Below, piece after piece: positions 27,709-36,407 of a DNA stretch of 64,000 nt; the stretch's first letter is position 1, and each line of letters starts with the position of its first letter. The notes under the pieces were generated by a model. The model was given only the letters and a program-made list of their open reading frames with translations. It did no database searches and was not told the origin of the DNA. The position numbers were made by a program, and so were the translations under genes. This stretch comes from Sphingobacteriaceae bacterium (GTDB lineage: Bacteria; Bacteroidota; Bacteroidia; Sphingobacteriales; Sphingobacteriaceae), in NCBI GenBank assembly GCA_024645045.1, contig JAHEGO010000068.1:124001-188000 (forward strand), given 5' to 3'.

Positions 27709-28689
27709 TTAAATTTGTTTTCTTTTAGCCAAAAATACAAAGAATAAACTGATAGAGCCTACAATAATCACAGATAATATTTGTGATCCGTGGCTAATGG
27801 CAGCATAGCTTAAGCCATAATTTTCAGGTATGCCAAATACTAATAAAGCAATACTTACAGCGGCCTCAAATGCGCCAATTCCACCTTGAACAGGTGCCGA
27901 CATGCCAATGCCTCCGGCTACCATAACAAACAACCCTACCGACAAGTTGAGTTGACTAGTTGCTGGAATGGCAAAAAAGCATAGATAGGTAGACAATAAG
28001 TAACATGCCCATATTCCAATAGACAATAAAATAAATTGTCCACTATTTTCTAGTTTTAAAACTGACAGGAATCCTTTTTTTATTTCAATTAAAAATGCTT
28101 CAATCTTTAAAGTGATGGCCCAAGTATTTATTTTTTTTCTAATCAAGAAAATTAAAACAACAAGGATTATAATTAAAATAATACTAGGTATGATCAAATT
28201 AACAGCGCTATTAATTTTATTTAATATTGGCGATAAAAAGTTGTCAAAAATAAAGACGTTAATTTCTTTGTATAAAATAATGATGGAAAGCATTAACAAT
28301 CCAAATAAAAACAGCACATCAATAATTCTTTCTACTAATACAGTTCCAATTAGGGTAGTCAAAGGCATCTTTTCAGTTTCGTTAAGGACAGCACAGCGAG
28401 AAACTTCACCCATTCTAGGAAAAGCTAAATTGGCTAGGTAGCCTATCATTACTGCATGAAAGGTGTTGCTTGTTTTTGCTTGATAACCAAGTGGGACAAA
28501 TAGCATTTTCCAACGCTTCGCCCTTAGCCAATGTGCAAAAATTGAAATTAACACCGAAATGGCTACCCAATAATAGTTAGCAGATTTCAAACCTTCCCAT
28601 AAAAGCGGCAAGTTTTGATTTCTAAAACTAAACCATAAAAGGGCAACGCCGATTCCTAAAAAAAGAAGGTATTTGACGGTGCTTTTCAA
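27709..28689 (-). CDS. YbhN/UPF0104-type integral membrane protein (lysylphosphatidylglycerol synthase TM-like)
   Basis: 326 residues, about eight to nine helices. Matches the flippase-like domain of MprF/AglD: SANYYWVAISVLISIFAHWLRAKRW, LAFPRMGEVSRCAVL and the C-terminal GGIGAFEAAV. Start codon is TTG at 28687-28689; no ATG occurs until about residue 60, inside a helix boundary, so TTG is required. Sits between panD (4-base gap) and the RfaE2-like gene in a minus-strand run. Members are thought to move or modify lipids in the inner membrane; substrate unknown. Confidence 0.82.
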   Translation of the reverse strand: MKSTVKYLLFLGIGVALLWFSFRNQNLPLLWEGLKSANYYWVAISVLISIFAHWLRAKRWKMLFVPLGYQAKTSNTFHAVMIGYLANLAFPRMGEVSRCAVLNETEKMPLTTLIGTVLVERIIDVLFLFGLLMLSIIILYKEINVFIFDNFLSPILNKINSAVNLIIPSIILIIILVVLIFLIRKKINTWAITLKIEAFLIEIKKGFLSVLKLENSGQFILLSIGIWACYLLSTYLCFFAIPATSQLNLSVGLFVMVAGGIGMSAPVQGGIGAFEAAVSIALLVFGIPENYGLSYAAISHGSQILSVIIVGSISLFFVFLAKRKQI

Positions 28690-28693
28690 AGAT

Positions 28694-29041
28694 TTATATT
28701 AAGCGATTTTGTTCGTCTGTAAAAATTGAAATCGGTTGGTGTTTTTTTGCCGCTTCAAATTCCATGCTTGCATAGGAAATGATAATCACAATGTCACCAA
28801 CTTGTACTTTTCTAGCGGCAGGACCATTTAAACAAATGGTACCCGAAGCGCGTTCGCCTTTGATTACATATGTTTCAAAACGTTCGCCATTATTAACGTT
28901 TACCACCTGCACTTTTTCATGAGCAATGATATTAGCCGCATCCATTAAATCTTCATCAATGGTAATACTACCTACATAATGAAGTTCAGCTTGCGTTACT
29001 TTAACGCGGTGTATTTTAGATTTTAATATTTCTATGTGCAT
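28694..29041 (-). CDS. panD: Aspartate 1-decarboxylase proenzyme
   Basis: 115 residues. Makes beta-alanine from aspartate for pantothenate synthesis. The self-cleavage site Gly24-Ser25 lies in YVGSITID and would yield the pyruvoyl cofactor. The [17 protein letters not shown] block and [16 protein letters not shown] are typical. Cytosolic. It follows panC by 30 bases, completing the beta-alanine branch in one place, and has a candidate promoter of its own in that gap. Confidence 0.95.
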   Translation of the reverse strand: MHIEILKSKIHRVKVTQAELHYVGSITIDEDLMDAANIIAHEKVQVVNVNNGERFETYVIKGERASGTICLNGPAARKVQVGDIVIIISYASMEFEAAKKHQPISIFTDEQNRLI

Positions 29042-29048
29042 AGTGGGG

Positions 29049-29079
29049 CAAAGGTAAAATAAAATAGATTCCTATTCAA
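29049..29079 (-). promoter_or_regulatory. Candidate promoter of panD
   Basis: On the minus strand, TTG (29079-29077) and TACCTTTG (29056-29049) are 20 bases apart, followed by C. This is a good Bacteroidota -33/-7 pair overlapping the 3' end of panC. The predicted start of transcription is within a few bases of the panD ATG at 29041, so the transcript would be nearly leaderless. Confidence 0.45.
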
Positions 29080-29917
29080 GAATCATGTTATCAATTAATC
29101 TAACACTGGGTAATTGAATGGCTATAATGGCAACAGGCGCTTTGGAACTTAAAGAGATATCCCATTCTCCTAAATTTTCTTGATTAACTATGGCACAATA
29201 TTCAATTTTTACATTTGGGATGCTATTCAAGGTTTTTTCAACTGCTTGAATGATTGCAGATGTTGATTCTCCTTGAAGAAAACGGGATTTACAATCGTTT
29301 AATACTTGAAAAATTTTAACTGCCTCTGCTCTTTCCAGTTCGCTTAAACGTATATTTCTAGAGCTCATGGCTAAGCCATCTGATTCTCGTAAAATTGGAC
29401 ATACCACAATTTCAGTCTTTAAATTAAAGTCTTTCACAAGTTTTTTTACAACAAGGGTTTGCTGAAAGTCTTTTTGACCAAAATAGGCTTTATTGGCCTG
29501 CACTAAATCAAAAAGTTTATAAACTATTTGTCCAACTCCATTAAAATGACCAGGTCTGCTAGCTCCTTCCCATCGAGCGGCTAATTCACCAAATGAATGT
29601 TCCCAGGTTTCTCCCATTTCATACATTTCGTCTTCAGAAGGTAAGAAAAGTACGTCGCAACCTGCATTTTCGAGCATTTTGATATCATTTTCAATTGGTC
29701 TTGGGTATTTCAGTAAGTCTTTTGGATCATTGAATTGGGTAGGATTTACAAAAATACTGCATATGATTAGGTCATTTTGCGATTTTGCAATTGCTACCAA
29801 TGAAGTATGACCGATGTGAATGGCTCCCATTGTAGGAATAAAGCCTATAGACTGCTTGTTATGCTTTGCAAAGGCAATGGCATCCTTTAATTCCTGTTTT
29901 GTTTTACAAATATTCAC
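29072..29917 (-). CDS. panC: Pantothenate synthetase
   Basis: 281 residues. Joins pantoate and beta-alanine using ATP. IPTMGAIHIGHTSLV carries the HIGH-type nucleotide motif; IFVNPTQFN, GQKDFQQTLVV and AMSSRN are the other conserved blocks. The start codon is GTG at 29915-29917, preceded by a GAG purine run; no in-frame ATG is nearby before the conserved core. Divergent from the glycogen-synthase-like gene, with a 155-base gap. Confidence 0.95.
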   Translation of the reverse strand: MNICKTKQELKDAIAFAKHNKQSIGFIPTMGAIHIGHTSLVAIAKSQNDLIICSIFVNPTQFNDPKDLLKYPRPIENDIKMLENAGCDVLFLPSEDEMYEMGETWEHSFGELAARWEGASRPGHFNGVGQIVYKLFDLVQANKAYFGQKDFQQTLVVKKLVKDFNLKTEIVVCPILRESDGLAMSSRNIRLSELERAEAVKIFQVLNDCKSRFLQGESTSAIIQAVEKTLNSIPNVKIEYCAIVNQENLGEWDISLSSKAPVAIIAIQLPSVRLIDNMILE

Positions 29918-30007
29918 CTCAGCGTTCTATAATTAGGCAAAATTGTAATTTTTTTAATAATATCAAGCATCATATTGGTTTTTCAAAAAAATATCCAATA
30001 TTATTAG

Positions 30008-30015
30008 TATATTTG
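30008..30015 (+). promoter_or_regulatory. Possible -7 promoter box for the glycogen-synthase-like/DUF4270 unit
   Basis: TATATTTG followed by C, a full match to TAnnTTTGc, located 57 bases before the ATG at 30073. The -33 region lacks a clear TTTG. Plausible start of the transcript carrying this gene and the DUF4270 lipoprotein. Confidence 0.45.
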
Positions 30016-30072
30016 CAATCCCAATTTACATCGTTATTCCACGATAAATTGTTGATTAGGAGTTAGTTCAGT

Positions 30073-30900
30073 ATGGCAAAAACAAAGATTCTCTTTATCG
30101 CCCACGAAATGTCACCATTTCTGGAGCTTACTAAAATTGCAAAGATTACGAGACAATTACCTCAAGCGATGCAAGAAAAAGGCTTCGAAATTCGAATCTT
30201 AATGCCTCGTTTTGGCAATATCAACGAAAGAAGAAACCGTTTGCACGAAGTGATTCGTTTATCTGGTATGAATATCGTCATCAATGACAACGACAATCCT
30301 TTAATCATTAAGGTTGCTTCTCTTCCAACAGCAAGAATGCAAGTATATTTCTTAGATAATGAGGAATATTTCCAACGTAAACAAGTTTTCAGAGATGCAA
30401 AAGAAAAATTCTTTGACGATAACGACGAAAGAATGATTTTCTTCTGTAAAGGAGCCATCGAAACAGTTAAAAAATTAGGTTGGATGCCAGATGTAGTTCA
30501 TTGTTTAGGATGGATGAGCAGTTTAGTACCTATGTACTTGAAAACAGCTTATCGTGAAGATCCAATGTTTAAAAACACGAAAGTAGTTTATTCTGTATAC
30601 GAAAATTGTTTCACAGAAAACCTAGATAAAAATTTAAAAACCAAAGCTTTAATGCCTGATATGAATGCTGCTGATGCTGCATTATTAAAGGATTCTAGCT
30701 GTTCATCTCTACATACAAACGCAATTAATTATGCAGATGCCGTTATCAAGGCAGACGAAAACATAGAAGCAAGCGTTATAAAGTACCTTAACAAACAAAC
30801 AGACAAATTGATAATTGAAAAATCAAACCATGAAGAATTTGATTTTGAATCTTTTGTTCAGTTTTATGATGAGGTAAGTGTAGATTTAGTAACGACTTAA
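30073..30900 (+). CDS. Glycogen/starch synthase N-terminal-domain-like protein (probably degenerate)
   Basis: 275 residues matching only the N-terminal Rossmann half of GT5 glycogen synthases. It begins KTKILFIAHEMSPF and continues KGFEIRILMPRFGNI, as in GlgA. The hallmark ADP-glucose motif KTGGLADV is replaced by LTKIAKIT; the usual HDW is LGW in VVHCLGWMSS; the HN of the next strand is gone. The C-terminal GT-B half is absent and the protein ends normally. It probably does not make glycogen; a regulatory or binding role is inference. Followed after 11 bases by the DUF4270 lipoprotein and then glmS. I recall the same neighbourhood in other Bacteroidota. Confidence 0.75.
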   Translation: MAKTKILFIAHEMSPFLELTKIAKITRQLPQAMQEKGFEIRILMPRFGNINERRNRLHEVIRLSGMNIVINDNDNPLIIKVASLPTARMQVYFLDNEEYFQRKQVFRDAKEKFFDDNDERMIFFCKGAIETVKKLGWMPDVVHCLGWMSSLVPMYLKTAYREDPMFKNTKVVYSVYENCFTENLDKNLKTKALMPDMNAADAALLKDSSCSSLHTNAINYADAVIKADENIEASVIKYLNKQTDKLIIEKSNHEEFDFESFVQFYDEVSVDLVTT

Positions 30901-30911
30901 AGAATTAAAAA

Positions 30912-32219
30912 ATGAAGTTGAATACAACTAAAGACTTATTAATTATTTTAATAAGTCTTTTTATTTTGCAATCCTGTAAAAAAGAAGGTTCAATTGGTTT
31001 AGAAGATCAATTAAATGAAACGGGTATTGGTGTTGGCAAACATGATACTTCAAGTATTGTGGTATGGACCGTAAAAGATGACACACTTGTTTCATCTAAT
31101 TACGTAAGAAACCAATTAGGCGAATTAATTGATCCAGTCTTTGGAGAAACAAGAGCAACGATTGCATTCCATGCAACTCTTTCTAAAAATAATGTCAGCT
31201 TTGGCACCAATCCAACACTCGACTCAGTTGTTATGGTAATGGGTTATATCGGAGACGCAACTCAAAGATTTTATGGAGATACCAATTCTGTGTTTGCTAT
31301 TTCTGTTGCTCAACTAGATGAAACCATTAGCAACGACAGCATATATTATTCTAATAAAAAATACAAGACAAAGCCAGGTGTAATCGGATCAATTCGTTAT
31401 AGGCCAAATCCAAAAGACAGTATCATCATTCAAAATATTATTGATGGTAAAAAAGATACGGTCATGAAAGTATATCCTCAAATTAGAATTAAATTAGATG
31501 ATAACTTTGGTAAAGAATTATTGGCAAAGTCTGGACAGGTCGATTTATCTGATAATACAGCGTTTTTAAATGCATATAAAGGGTTCTATTTAACTGCAAA
31601 GAACTTAAGTGGAAATGGCGGAGTAATGTCTTTTGATTTAACCAATGCCAACCGTTCTTATTTAATTTTATATTACAAAAACACAGCTGATACTAGTAAT
31701 TTTATTTTCAACATCAATAGTGTTGCAGCAAATGTAAATCATTACGAACACGACTATTCAAATACAAAAGTGCAATATCAATTTGCTGATAGTGTTCAGG
31801 GTCAACAAAATGTTTATGCTCAATCTTTAGCTGGTACAAGGGTTCGCATTCGTTTTCCAAATTTAGAATTGAGAAAAGATTCTAATAAAATTGCCATCAA
31901 TAAAGCGGAATTAATTATTCCAATTGAAACTGGTTCGGATAGCAAATTTGCTCCTATTAGTACCTTGTCTTTAAAAGCCAGGAGAAAAGGAAGCAACACA
32001 GAATACCTTATTTCTAGTGGGGTGTATAACTCAGCTAAAAAGCAATACACCATTGAAATGACAAAAACAGTTCAACAATTTATTTTAAATAGACTGGATT
32101 TTCAGGCACTTTTTTTAGAAGATGCGAGCAAGCAAATTAAGGCAAATAGGAGTGTATTGAATGGTCCAAAACATCCAAGCAAACCAATCAGATTAGCTAT
32201 TAGTTATTCAAAACTTTAA
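30912..32219 (+). CDS. DUF4270-type lipoprotein
   Basis: 435 residues. Signal peptide ends ILQSC with the lipobox Cys22, followed by KKEG, a charged stretch resembling the surface-export signal of some Bacteroidota lipoproteins. The N-terminal GSIGLEDQ and LVSSNYVRNQLGELIDPVFGETRATIAFHATLS are hallmarks I associate with DUF4270, a beta-rich family restricted to this phylum. Function unknown. Its place between the glycogen-synthase-like gene (11-base gap) and glmS (34-base gap) suggests an envelope or carbohydrate role. Confidence 0.8.
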   Translation: MKLNTTKDLLIILISLFILQSCKKEGSIGLEDQLNETGIGVGKHDTSSIVVWTVKDDTLVSSNYVRNQLGELIDPVFGETRATIAFHATLSKNNVSFGTNPTLDSVVMVMGYIGDATQRFYGDTNSVFAISVAQLDETISNDSIYYSNKKYKTKPGVIGSIRYRPNPKDSIIIQNIIDGKKDTVMKVYPQIRIKLDDNFGKELLAKSGQVDLSDNTAFLNAYKGFYLTAKNLSGNGGVMSFDLTNANRSYLILYYKNTADTSNFIFNINSVAANVNHYEHDYSNTKVQYQFADSVQGQQNVYAQSLAGTRVRIRFPNLELRKDSNKIAINKAELIIPIETGSDSKFAPISTLSLKARRKGSNTEYLISSGVYNSAKKQYTIEMTKTVQQFILNRLDFQALFLEDASKQIKANRSVLNGPKHPSKPIRLAISYSKL

Positions 32220-32253
32220 TTATTAATTTGCATTAAATTAAAATTTCAAAATT

Positions 32254-34089
32254 ATGTGTGGAATTGTAGGTTATATTGGACATCGTAATGCATACGATGT
32301 CATCATCAAAGGTTTAAAAAGATTAGAATATAGAGGTTACGACAGCGCAGGTATTACCTTGCTGAATGGCGCTATGAACATTTATAAAAAAGCAGGAAAA
32401 GTTAGCGACTTAGAAAATTTTACTGCTGGAAAAGACACCAACGGTTCTGTAGGTATGGGTCATACCAGATGGGCAACCCATGGCGAACCAAACGATCGCA
32501 ATGCACATCCGCATAAATCAAACAATGGAAAGTTATCAATTATCCATAACGGAATTATTGAAAATTATGCAACCATTAAAACAGAATTAATTAAAAGAGG
32601 TCACGAATTTCATTCCGATACAGACACAGAAGTATTGATTCATTTAATTGAAGAAATTCAACAAAAAGCAAATGTTTCATTAGAGGAAGCTGTGCGTTTG
32701 TCTTTACATGAAGTTGTTGGAGCGTATGCAATTGTAATTATTTCAGAAGACCAACAAGACGAATTAATTGTGGCGCGTAAAGGAAGCCCAATGGTTATTG
32801 GTATAGGTGAAGGCGAACATTTTATCGCATCTGATGCTACGCCAATTATAGAGTACACAAAGAATGTTGTTTATTTAAATGACAGCGAAATGGCTGTGGT
32901 TAAAAAAGATTCTTTAGTGATCAAGAATATTGAAAACATTGTTCAGAATCCAGTTATTCATGAATTGGAAATGCAATTAGATATGATTGAAAAAGGTGGT
33001 TACGAACATTTCATGATGAAAGAAATTTACGAACAGCCTCGTTCAATTTACGATAGTATGCGTGGAAGAATTCGTGCCAACGAAGGTTTAATTTCTTTAA
33101 GCGGATTAAAAGAATATGAAACTAAATTTAAAAATGCAGATAGAATTATCATAGTAGCTTGTGGTACTTCGTGGCATGCCGGTTTAGTAGCAGAATATAT
33201 TATTGAAGAATTTGCTCGTGTTCCTGTAGAGGTTGAGTACGCATCAGAATTTAGGTATCGTAATCCTATCATTACAGAAAATGATATTTTAATTGCAATT
33301 TCTCAATCTGGGGAAACAGCTGATACGCTTGCCGCTATTGAGTTAGCAAAATCGAAAGGTGCAACTATATTTGGAATTTGTAATGTAGTGGGATCATCTA
33401 TACCACGTGCATCACATGCAGGAGCATACACACATGCTGGTCCGGAAATTGGTGTAGCATCAACCAAAGCATTTACCGCACAGGTTACTATTTTAACATT
33501 ATTGGCTTGGGCTTTAGCGCAAATCAAAGGAACGGTATCGCGTACCAGAATGGTAGAATTATTAACTGCTTTAGAAGCAGTACCTGCTAAAGTTGAAAAG
33601 GCATTGGCATCAAATGAACAAATTAAATTAATTGCAGAAAGATTTAAAGACGCACATAACTTCTTATACTTAGGCAGAGGATTTAATTTCCCTGTAGCTT
33701 TAGAAGGTGCTTTAAAATTGAAAGAAATTTCTTACATCCATGCCGAAGGTTATCCTGCTGCTGAAATGAAGCACGGGCCAATTGCATTGATTGATGAGAA
33801 CATGCCAGTGGTAGTCATTGCAACAAAAGGAACCATTCTTGAGAAAACCATTTCTAATATTCAAGAAGTTAAAGCACGTAAAGGTGTCATTATTGCAATC
33901 GTTACAGAAGGCGACACTGAAGTGAAAAAAATGGCAGATTATGTAATTGAAATTCCAGATACAGAAGAATCATTAGTGCCATTATTAGCTACAATTCCAT
34001 TGCAATTATTATCATATCATATTGCAATTATGAGAGGCTGTAATGTAGATCAACCAAGAAATTTAGCAAAGAGTGTAACGGTTGAATAA
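32254..34089 (+). CDS. glmS: Glutamine-fructose-6-phosphate aminotransferase (isomerizing)
   Basis: 611 residues. Makes glucosamine-6-phosphate for peptidoglycan and LPS. N-terminal glutaminase domain begins MCGIVGYIGHRNA with nucleophile Cys2 (Cys1 after Met removal); RLEYRGYDSAG and GHTRWATHG follow. Two SIS domains (about 280-430 and 455-600) carry CGTSWHAG, SQSGETADT and the C-terminal PRNLAKSVTVE lid. Length is standard. No glmS ribozyme is expected or seen in the 34-base upstream gap. Followed by a strong terminator. Confidence 0.97.
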   Translation: MCGIVGYIGHRNAYDVIIKGLKRLEYRGYDSAGITLLNGAMNIYKKAGKVSDLENFTAGKDTNGSVGMGHTRWATHGEPNDRNAHPHKSNNGKLSIIHNGIIENYATIKTELIKRGHEFHSDTDTEVLIHLIEEIQQKANVSLEEAVRLSLHEVVGAYAIVIISEDQQDELIVARKGSPMVIGIGEGEHFIASDATPIIEYTKNVVYLNDSEMAVVKKDSLVIKNIENIVQNPVIHELEMQLDMIEKGGYEHFMMKEIYEQPRSIYDSMRGRIRANEGLISLSGLKEYETKFKNADRIIIVACGTSWHAGLVAEYIIEEFARVPVEVEYASEFRYRNPIITENDILIAISQSGETADTLAAIELAKSKGATIFGICNVVGSSIPRASHAGAYTHAGPEIGVASTKAFTAQVTILTLLAWALAQIKGTVSRTRMVELLTALEAVPAKVEKALASNEQIKLIAERFKDAHNFLYLGRGFNFPVALEGALKLKEISYIHAEGYPAAEMKHGPIALIDENMPVVVIATKGTILEKTISNIQEVKARKGVIIAIVTEGDTEVKKMADYVIEIPDTEESLVPLLATIPLQLLSYHIAIMRGCNVDQPRNLAKSVTVE

Positions 34090-34103
34090 TATAAATTCAC
34101 TTA

Positions 34104-34141
34104 TAATAAAAAAGCCGCTTGAATTTTCAAGCGGCTTTTTT
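34104..34141 (+). terminator. Rho-independent terminator after glmS (first copy of a direct repeat)
   Basis: A 10-base stem GCCGCTTGAA with its complement, a two-base loop, and flanking six A and six T. The whole 38-base stretch recurs with one mismatch at 35196-35233 in the same orientation. Confidence 0.9.
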
Positions 34142-34371
34142 ATTAAGAATCTTTCGATTTTGATAATTTATAAAGGTGCCAAAATCGCTAAAATGTTGAT
34201 AACCTTATACTTGTAAAAAATGCGTTTTTACATTTTATTTAATTCTAACTATCTGATATTTAATCTATTAGCTTAAACAGTAAAATTTTCTACAAATTAA
34301 TTTGGGGAAAACTTCTTGTTTATGAGGACTTTACCTTTTATTAAATTAGGTAAAACCCTTAAAACCCAATT

Positions 34372-35184
34372 ATGAAAAAAATCATTCAACAAGTGCTAGA
34401 TTTCCCACAGTCGGTTAATCAGCAAATTTTCAAAGGTCGCATCAACGATGCAGTAGATTCTTTTGATGGACAAAATGGAGTGAGGTCTTATGTGAGTACA
34501 ATTTACCAATATGTTGCACTTGCAGTTTTCGTGTGGATGGAGTACAATTTAATTATGGCGGCTTATACTTATTTAACGGGTACAGCTACAGGAATAGAAA
34601 AAGCTGGTAGCTTGCTTACTATTCTCTTACTTGTTTTATCTGCATTCCCAATTGCACAATTAATTAGGGCAAGGGGAAATTCATTTAACGCATCACACAA
34701 TGGTATGGTAAGTTTTGTATTCAACGATTTTGTAAAAACAAATATTCGTTTGGTTGGCGAAGTAGTCGCAATTATGGGATTATTTTCTGCTTTTAATTTT
34801 ACGTTGTCTTTTTTGTTAGATCAAAATTTATTTAATCCTGTAACATCTGGTGCATCACTTTTATCTCCTATGGCACCTTTGGCTACTTTACCAATGGATT
34901 TATTAGCAAGTATTATGGCGTTTTTTAAATTTGATGGAGTTACAGGAATGATTAATGGCGCTATGGCATATAGAATGGACAACAGTGCTGGAATCTATTA
35001 TGGTAATTTTATTTGGGATGTGAGAGATTGGACATTGGTATTAGGATCATATGTCAATGTAATAGTTGGATTAATTATGATGTATATTAGTTTAGCTATA
35101 TATGGTTATATCTATGGTGTTATTGCAAGTTTTATTGCATGGATTGCTAATCCATCATTTCCAATTTCAATGAGGAATAAATAA
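34372..35184 (+). CDS. Integral membrane protein of unknown function, isolated between twin terminators
   Basis: Not recognised. 270 residues: an amphipathic N-terminus (MKKIIQQVLDFPQSVNQQIF), then about five to six hydrophobic segments around residues 45-65, 75-95, 125-150, 160-185 and 220-260, with polar loops containing RARGNSFNASHNG and AYRMDNSAGIYYGN. No catalytic signature. The 282 bases upstream are AT-rich; just before the start there is an inverted repeat (TTTACCT at 34330-34336, AGGTAAA at 34348-34354) that could be an operator. Monocistronic by its bracketing terminators; opposite sodB. Confidence 0.65.
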   Translation: MKKIIQQVLDFPQSVNQQIFKGRINDAVDSFDGQNGVRSYVSTIYQYVALAVFVWMEYNLIMAAYTYLTGTATGIEKAGSLLTILLLVLSAFPIAQLIRARGNSFNASHNGMVSFVFNDFVKTNIRLVGEVVAIMGLFSAFNFTLSFLLDQNLFNPVTSGASLLSPMAPLATLPMDLLASIMAFFKFDGVTGMINGAMAYRMDNSAGIYYGNFIWDVRDWTLVLGSYVNVIVGLIMMYISLAIYGYIYGVIASFIAWIANPSFPISMRNK

Positions 35185-35195
35185 TAACGTATTAC

Positions 35196-35233
35196 TAATA
35201 AAAAAGCCGCTTGAATATTCAAGCGGCTTTTTT
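35196..35233. terminator. Bidirectional terminator (second copy of the direct repeat)
   Basis: Perfect palindromic core GCCGCTTGAAT plus complement, preceded by six A and followed by seven T. Lies between the orphan membrane protein gene and convergent sodB, so it can end both. Near-identical to 34104-34141. Confidence 0.9.
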
Positions 35234-35252
35234 TATATTTTATATTTTTCAC

Positions 35253-35858
35253 TTATGCTTTTTCGTAACGTTCAGTTACTGCATCCCAATTAATGACATT
35301 GAAAAATGCTGACATATAATCTGGACGTCTATTTTGATATTTTAAATAATAAGCATGTTCCCAAACATCCATACCTAAAATTGGAGTGCCTTTTACTTCA
35401 GCAATATCCATCAAAGGGTTGTCTTGGTTAGGTGTTGAGCAGATTGCTAATTTTTTATCAGCACCTACTATTAACCATGCCCAACCTGAACCAAAACGAG
35501 TAGCACCTGCAGCAGCAAATTTAGTTTTGAATTCTTCAAAACTTCCAAAAGCAGCATTGATAGCATCTGCAATTTTTCCAGTTGGCACGCCACCTTTATT
35601 TGGACTCATGATTGACCAAAATAAAGAGTGGTTGTAATGCCCACCGCCATTATTTCTAACGGCCATTGGATATTTAGAAATTGATTTACAAATTTCTTCG
35701 ATGCTTAATTTTTCTGCATCTGTTCCTGCAATTGCATTGTTTAAATTAGTAACATATGCTGCATGGTGTTTTCCATGGTGAATTTCCATGGTCATTTTAT
35801 CGATATGCGGTTCTAAAGCGTCAACTGCATAAGATAATGCTGGTAAGGTAAAAGCCAT
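35253..35858 (-). CDS. sodB: Superoxide dismutase (Fe/Mn family)
   Basis: 201 residues. Converts superoxide to hydrogen peroxide and oxygen. Metal ligands are in [12 protein letters not shown] (His27 region), NHSLFW (His near 77), and [18 protein letters not shown] (Asp and His near 164-168). No signal peptide, so cytosolic. Iron versus manganese preference cannot be settled by eye, so the symbol is provisional. Monocistronic. Confidence 0.93.
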   Translation of the reverse strand: MAFTLPALSYAVDALEPHIDKMTMEIHHGKHHAAYVTNLNNAIAGTDAEKLSIEEICKSISKYPMAVRNNGGGHYNHSLFWSIMSPNKGGVPTGKIADAINAAFGSFEEFKTKFAAAGATRFGSGWAWLIVGADKKLAICSTPNQDNPLMDIAEVKGTPILGMDVWEHAYYLKYQNRRPDYMSAFFNVINWDAVTERYEKA

Positions 35859-35892
35859 ATTTTTTTGTTTTTTAATTGTTAAATGAATGATG

Positions 35893-35900
35893 CAAATATA
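35893..35900 (-). promoter_or_regulatory. Likely -7 promoter box of sodB
   Basis: On the minus strand TATATTTG followed by C, a full match to the Bacteroidota -7 box, 34 bases upstream of the sodB ATG. No clear -33 TTTG at the normal distance. Confidence 0.45.
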
Positions 35901-35915
35901 AATAAAAACCAGTCG

Positions 35916-36368
35916 TTATTCTGCTCTTTTATTTTGAAAGAAAGCCTGAATTAATGCTTTACTCTCTTCTGCTAACACACCAGTTTTAATTATTGTTTTT
36001 GGATGTAGTATATTTTTTCCGAAAGTGGCATATCCCCTTTTTTCGTCGCTCGTGCCTATAACTATTTGACCTATGTGAGCCCAATATGCAGCGCCTGCGC
36101 ACATTAGGCAAGGTTCAACTGTTACGTACAAAGTACATTCTGGTAAATACTTCGATGCTAAGAAATTTGCAGCTGCAGTAAATGCTTGCATTTCAGCATG
36201 CGCGGTAACATCTGTAAGTCGCTCAGTAAGGTTATGGGCTTTTGCTATTATTTTGTTTTGACAAACAATTACTGCACCGATGGGCACCTCGTCTGCTTCA
36301 AAAGCCAATTGCGCTTGCTTGAGCGCTTCATTCATAAAATATTCATCAGAAAATAAAGAATAGCTCAT
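35916..36368 (-). CDS. tadA: tRNA-specific adenosine deaminase-like protein
   Basis: 150 residues. Zinc-dependent deaminase with TAHAEMQAF (His and catalytic Glu) and VEPCLMCAGA (two Cys ligands), plus EVPIGAVIV and SDEKRGY, matching TadA, which converts A34 to inosine in tRNA-Arg. The ATG at 36366-36368 (MSYSLFSDEYFM) is chosen; a longer frame would overlap the divergent methyltransferase start. Guanine deaminase relatives share the motif, but length and loop favour TadA. Confidence 0.88.
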   Translation of the reverse strand: MSYSLFSDEYFMNEALKQAQLAFEADEVPIGAVIVCQNKIIAKAHNLTERLTDVTAHAEMQAFTAAANFLASKYLPECTLYVTVEPCLMCAGAAYWAHIGQIVIGTSDEKRGYATFGKNILHPKTIIKTGVLAEESKALIQAFFQNKRAE

Positions 36369-36407
36369 CTTTGGAATTAGTATTTGTATTTTTGGTAAAA
36401 ATAGAAA

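Noticed and set aside
34090-34371. Hidden small gene or RNA in the 282-base gap after glmS
   Set aside because: Apart from the terminator and two short inverted repeats I see no open frame with a start and coding-like composition, and no tRNA-like fold.
36387-36394. TATTTTTG box before the rRNA methyltransferase
   Set aside because: Matches the -7 core, but the only TTTG upstream is 13 bases away, too close; very AT-rich context makes chance matches common.
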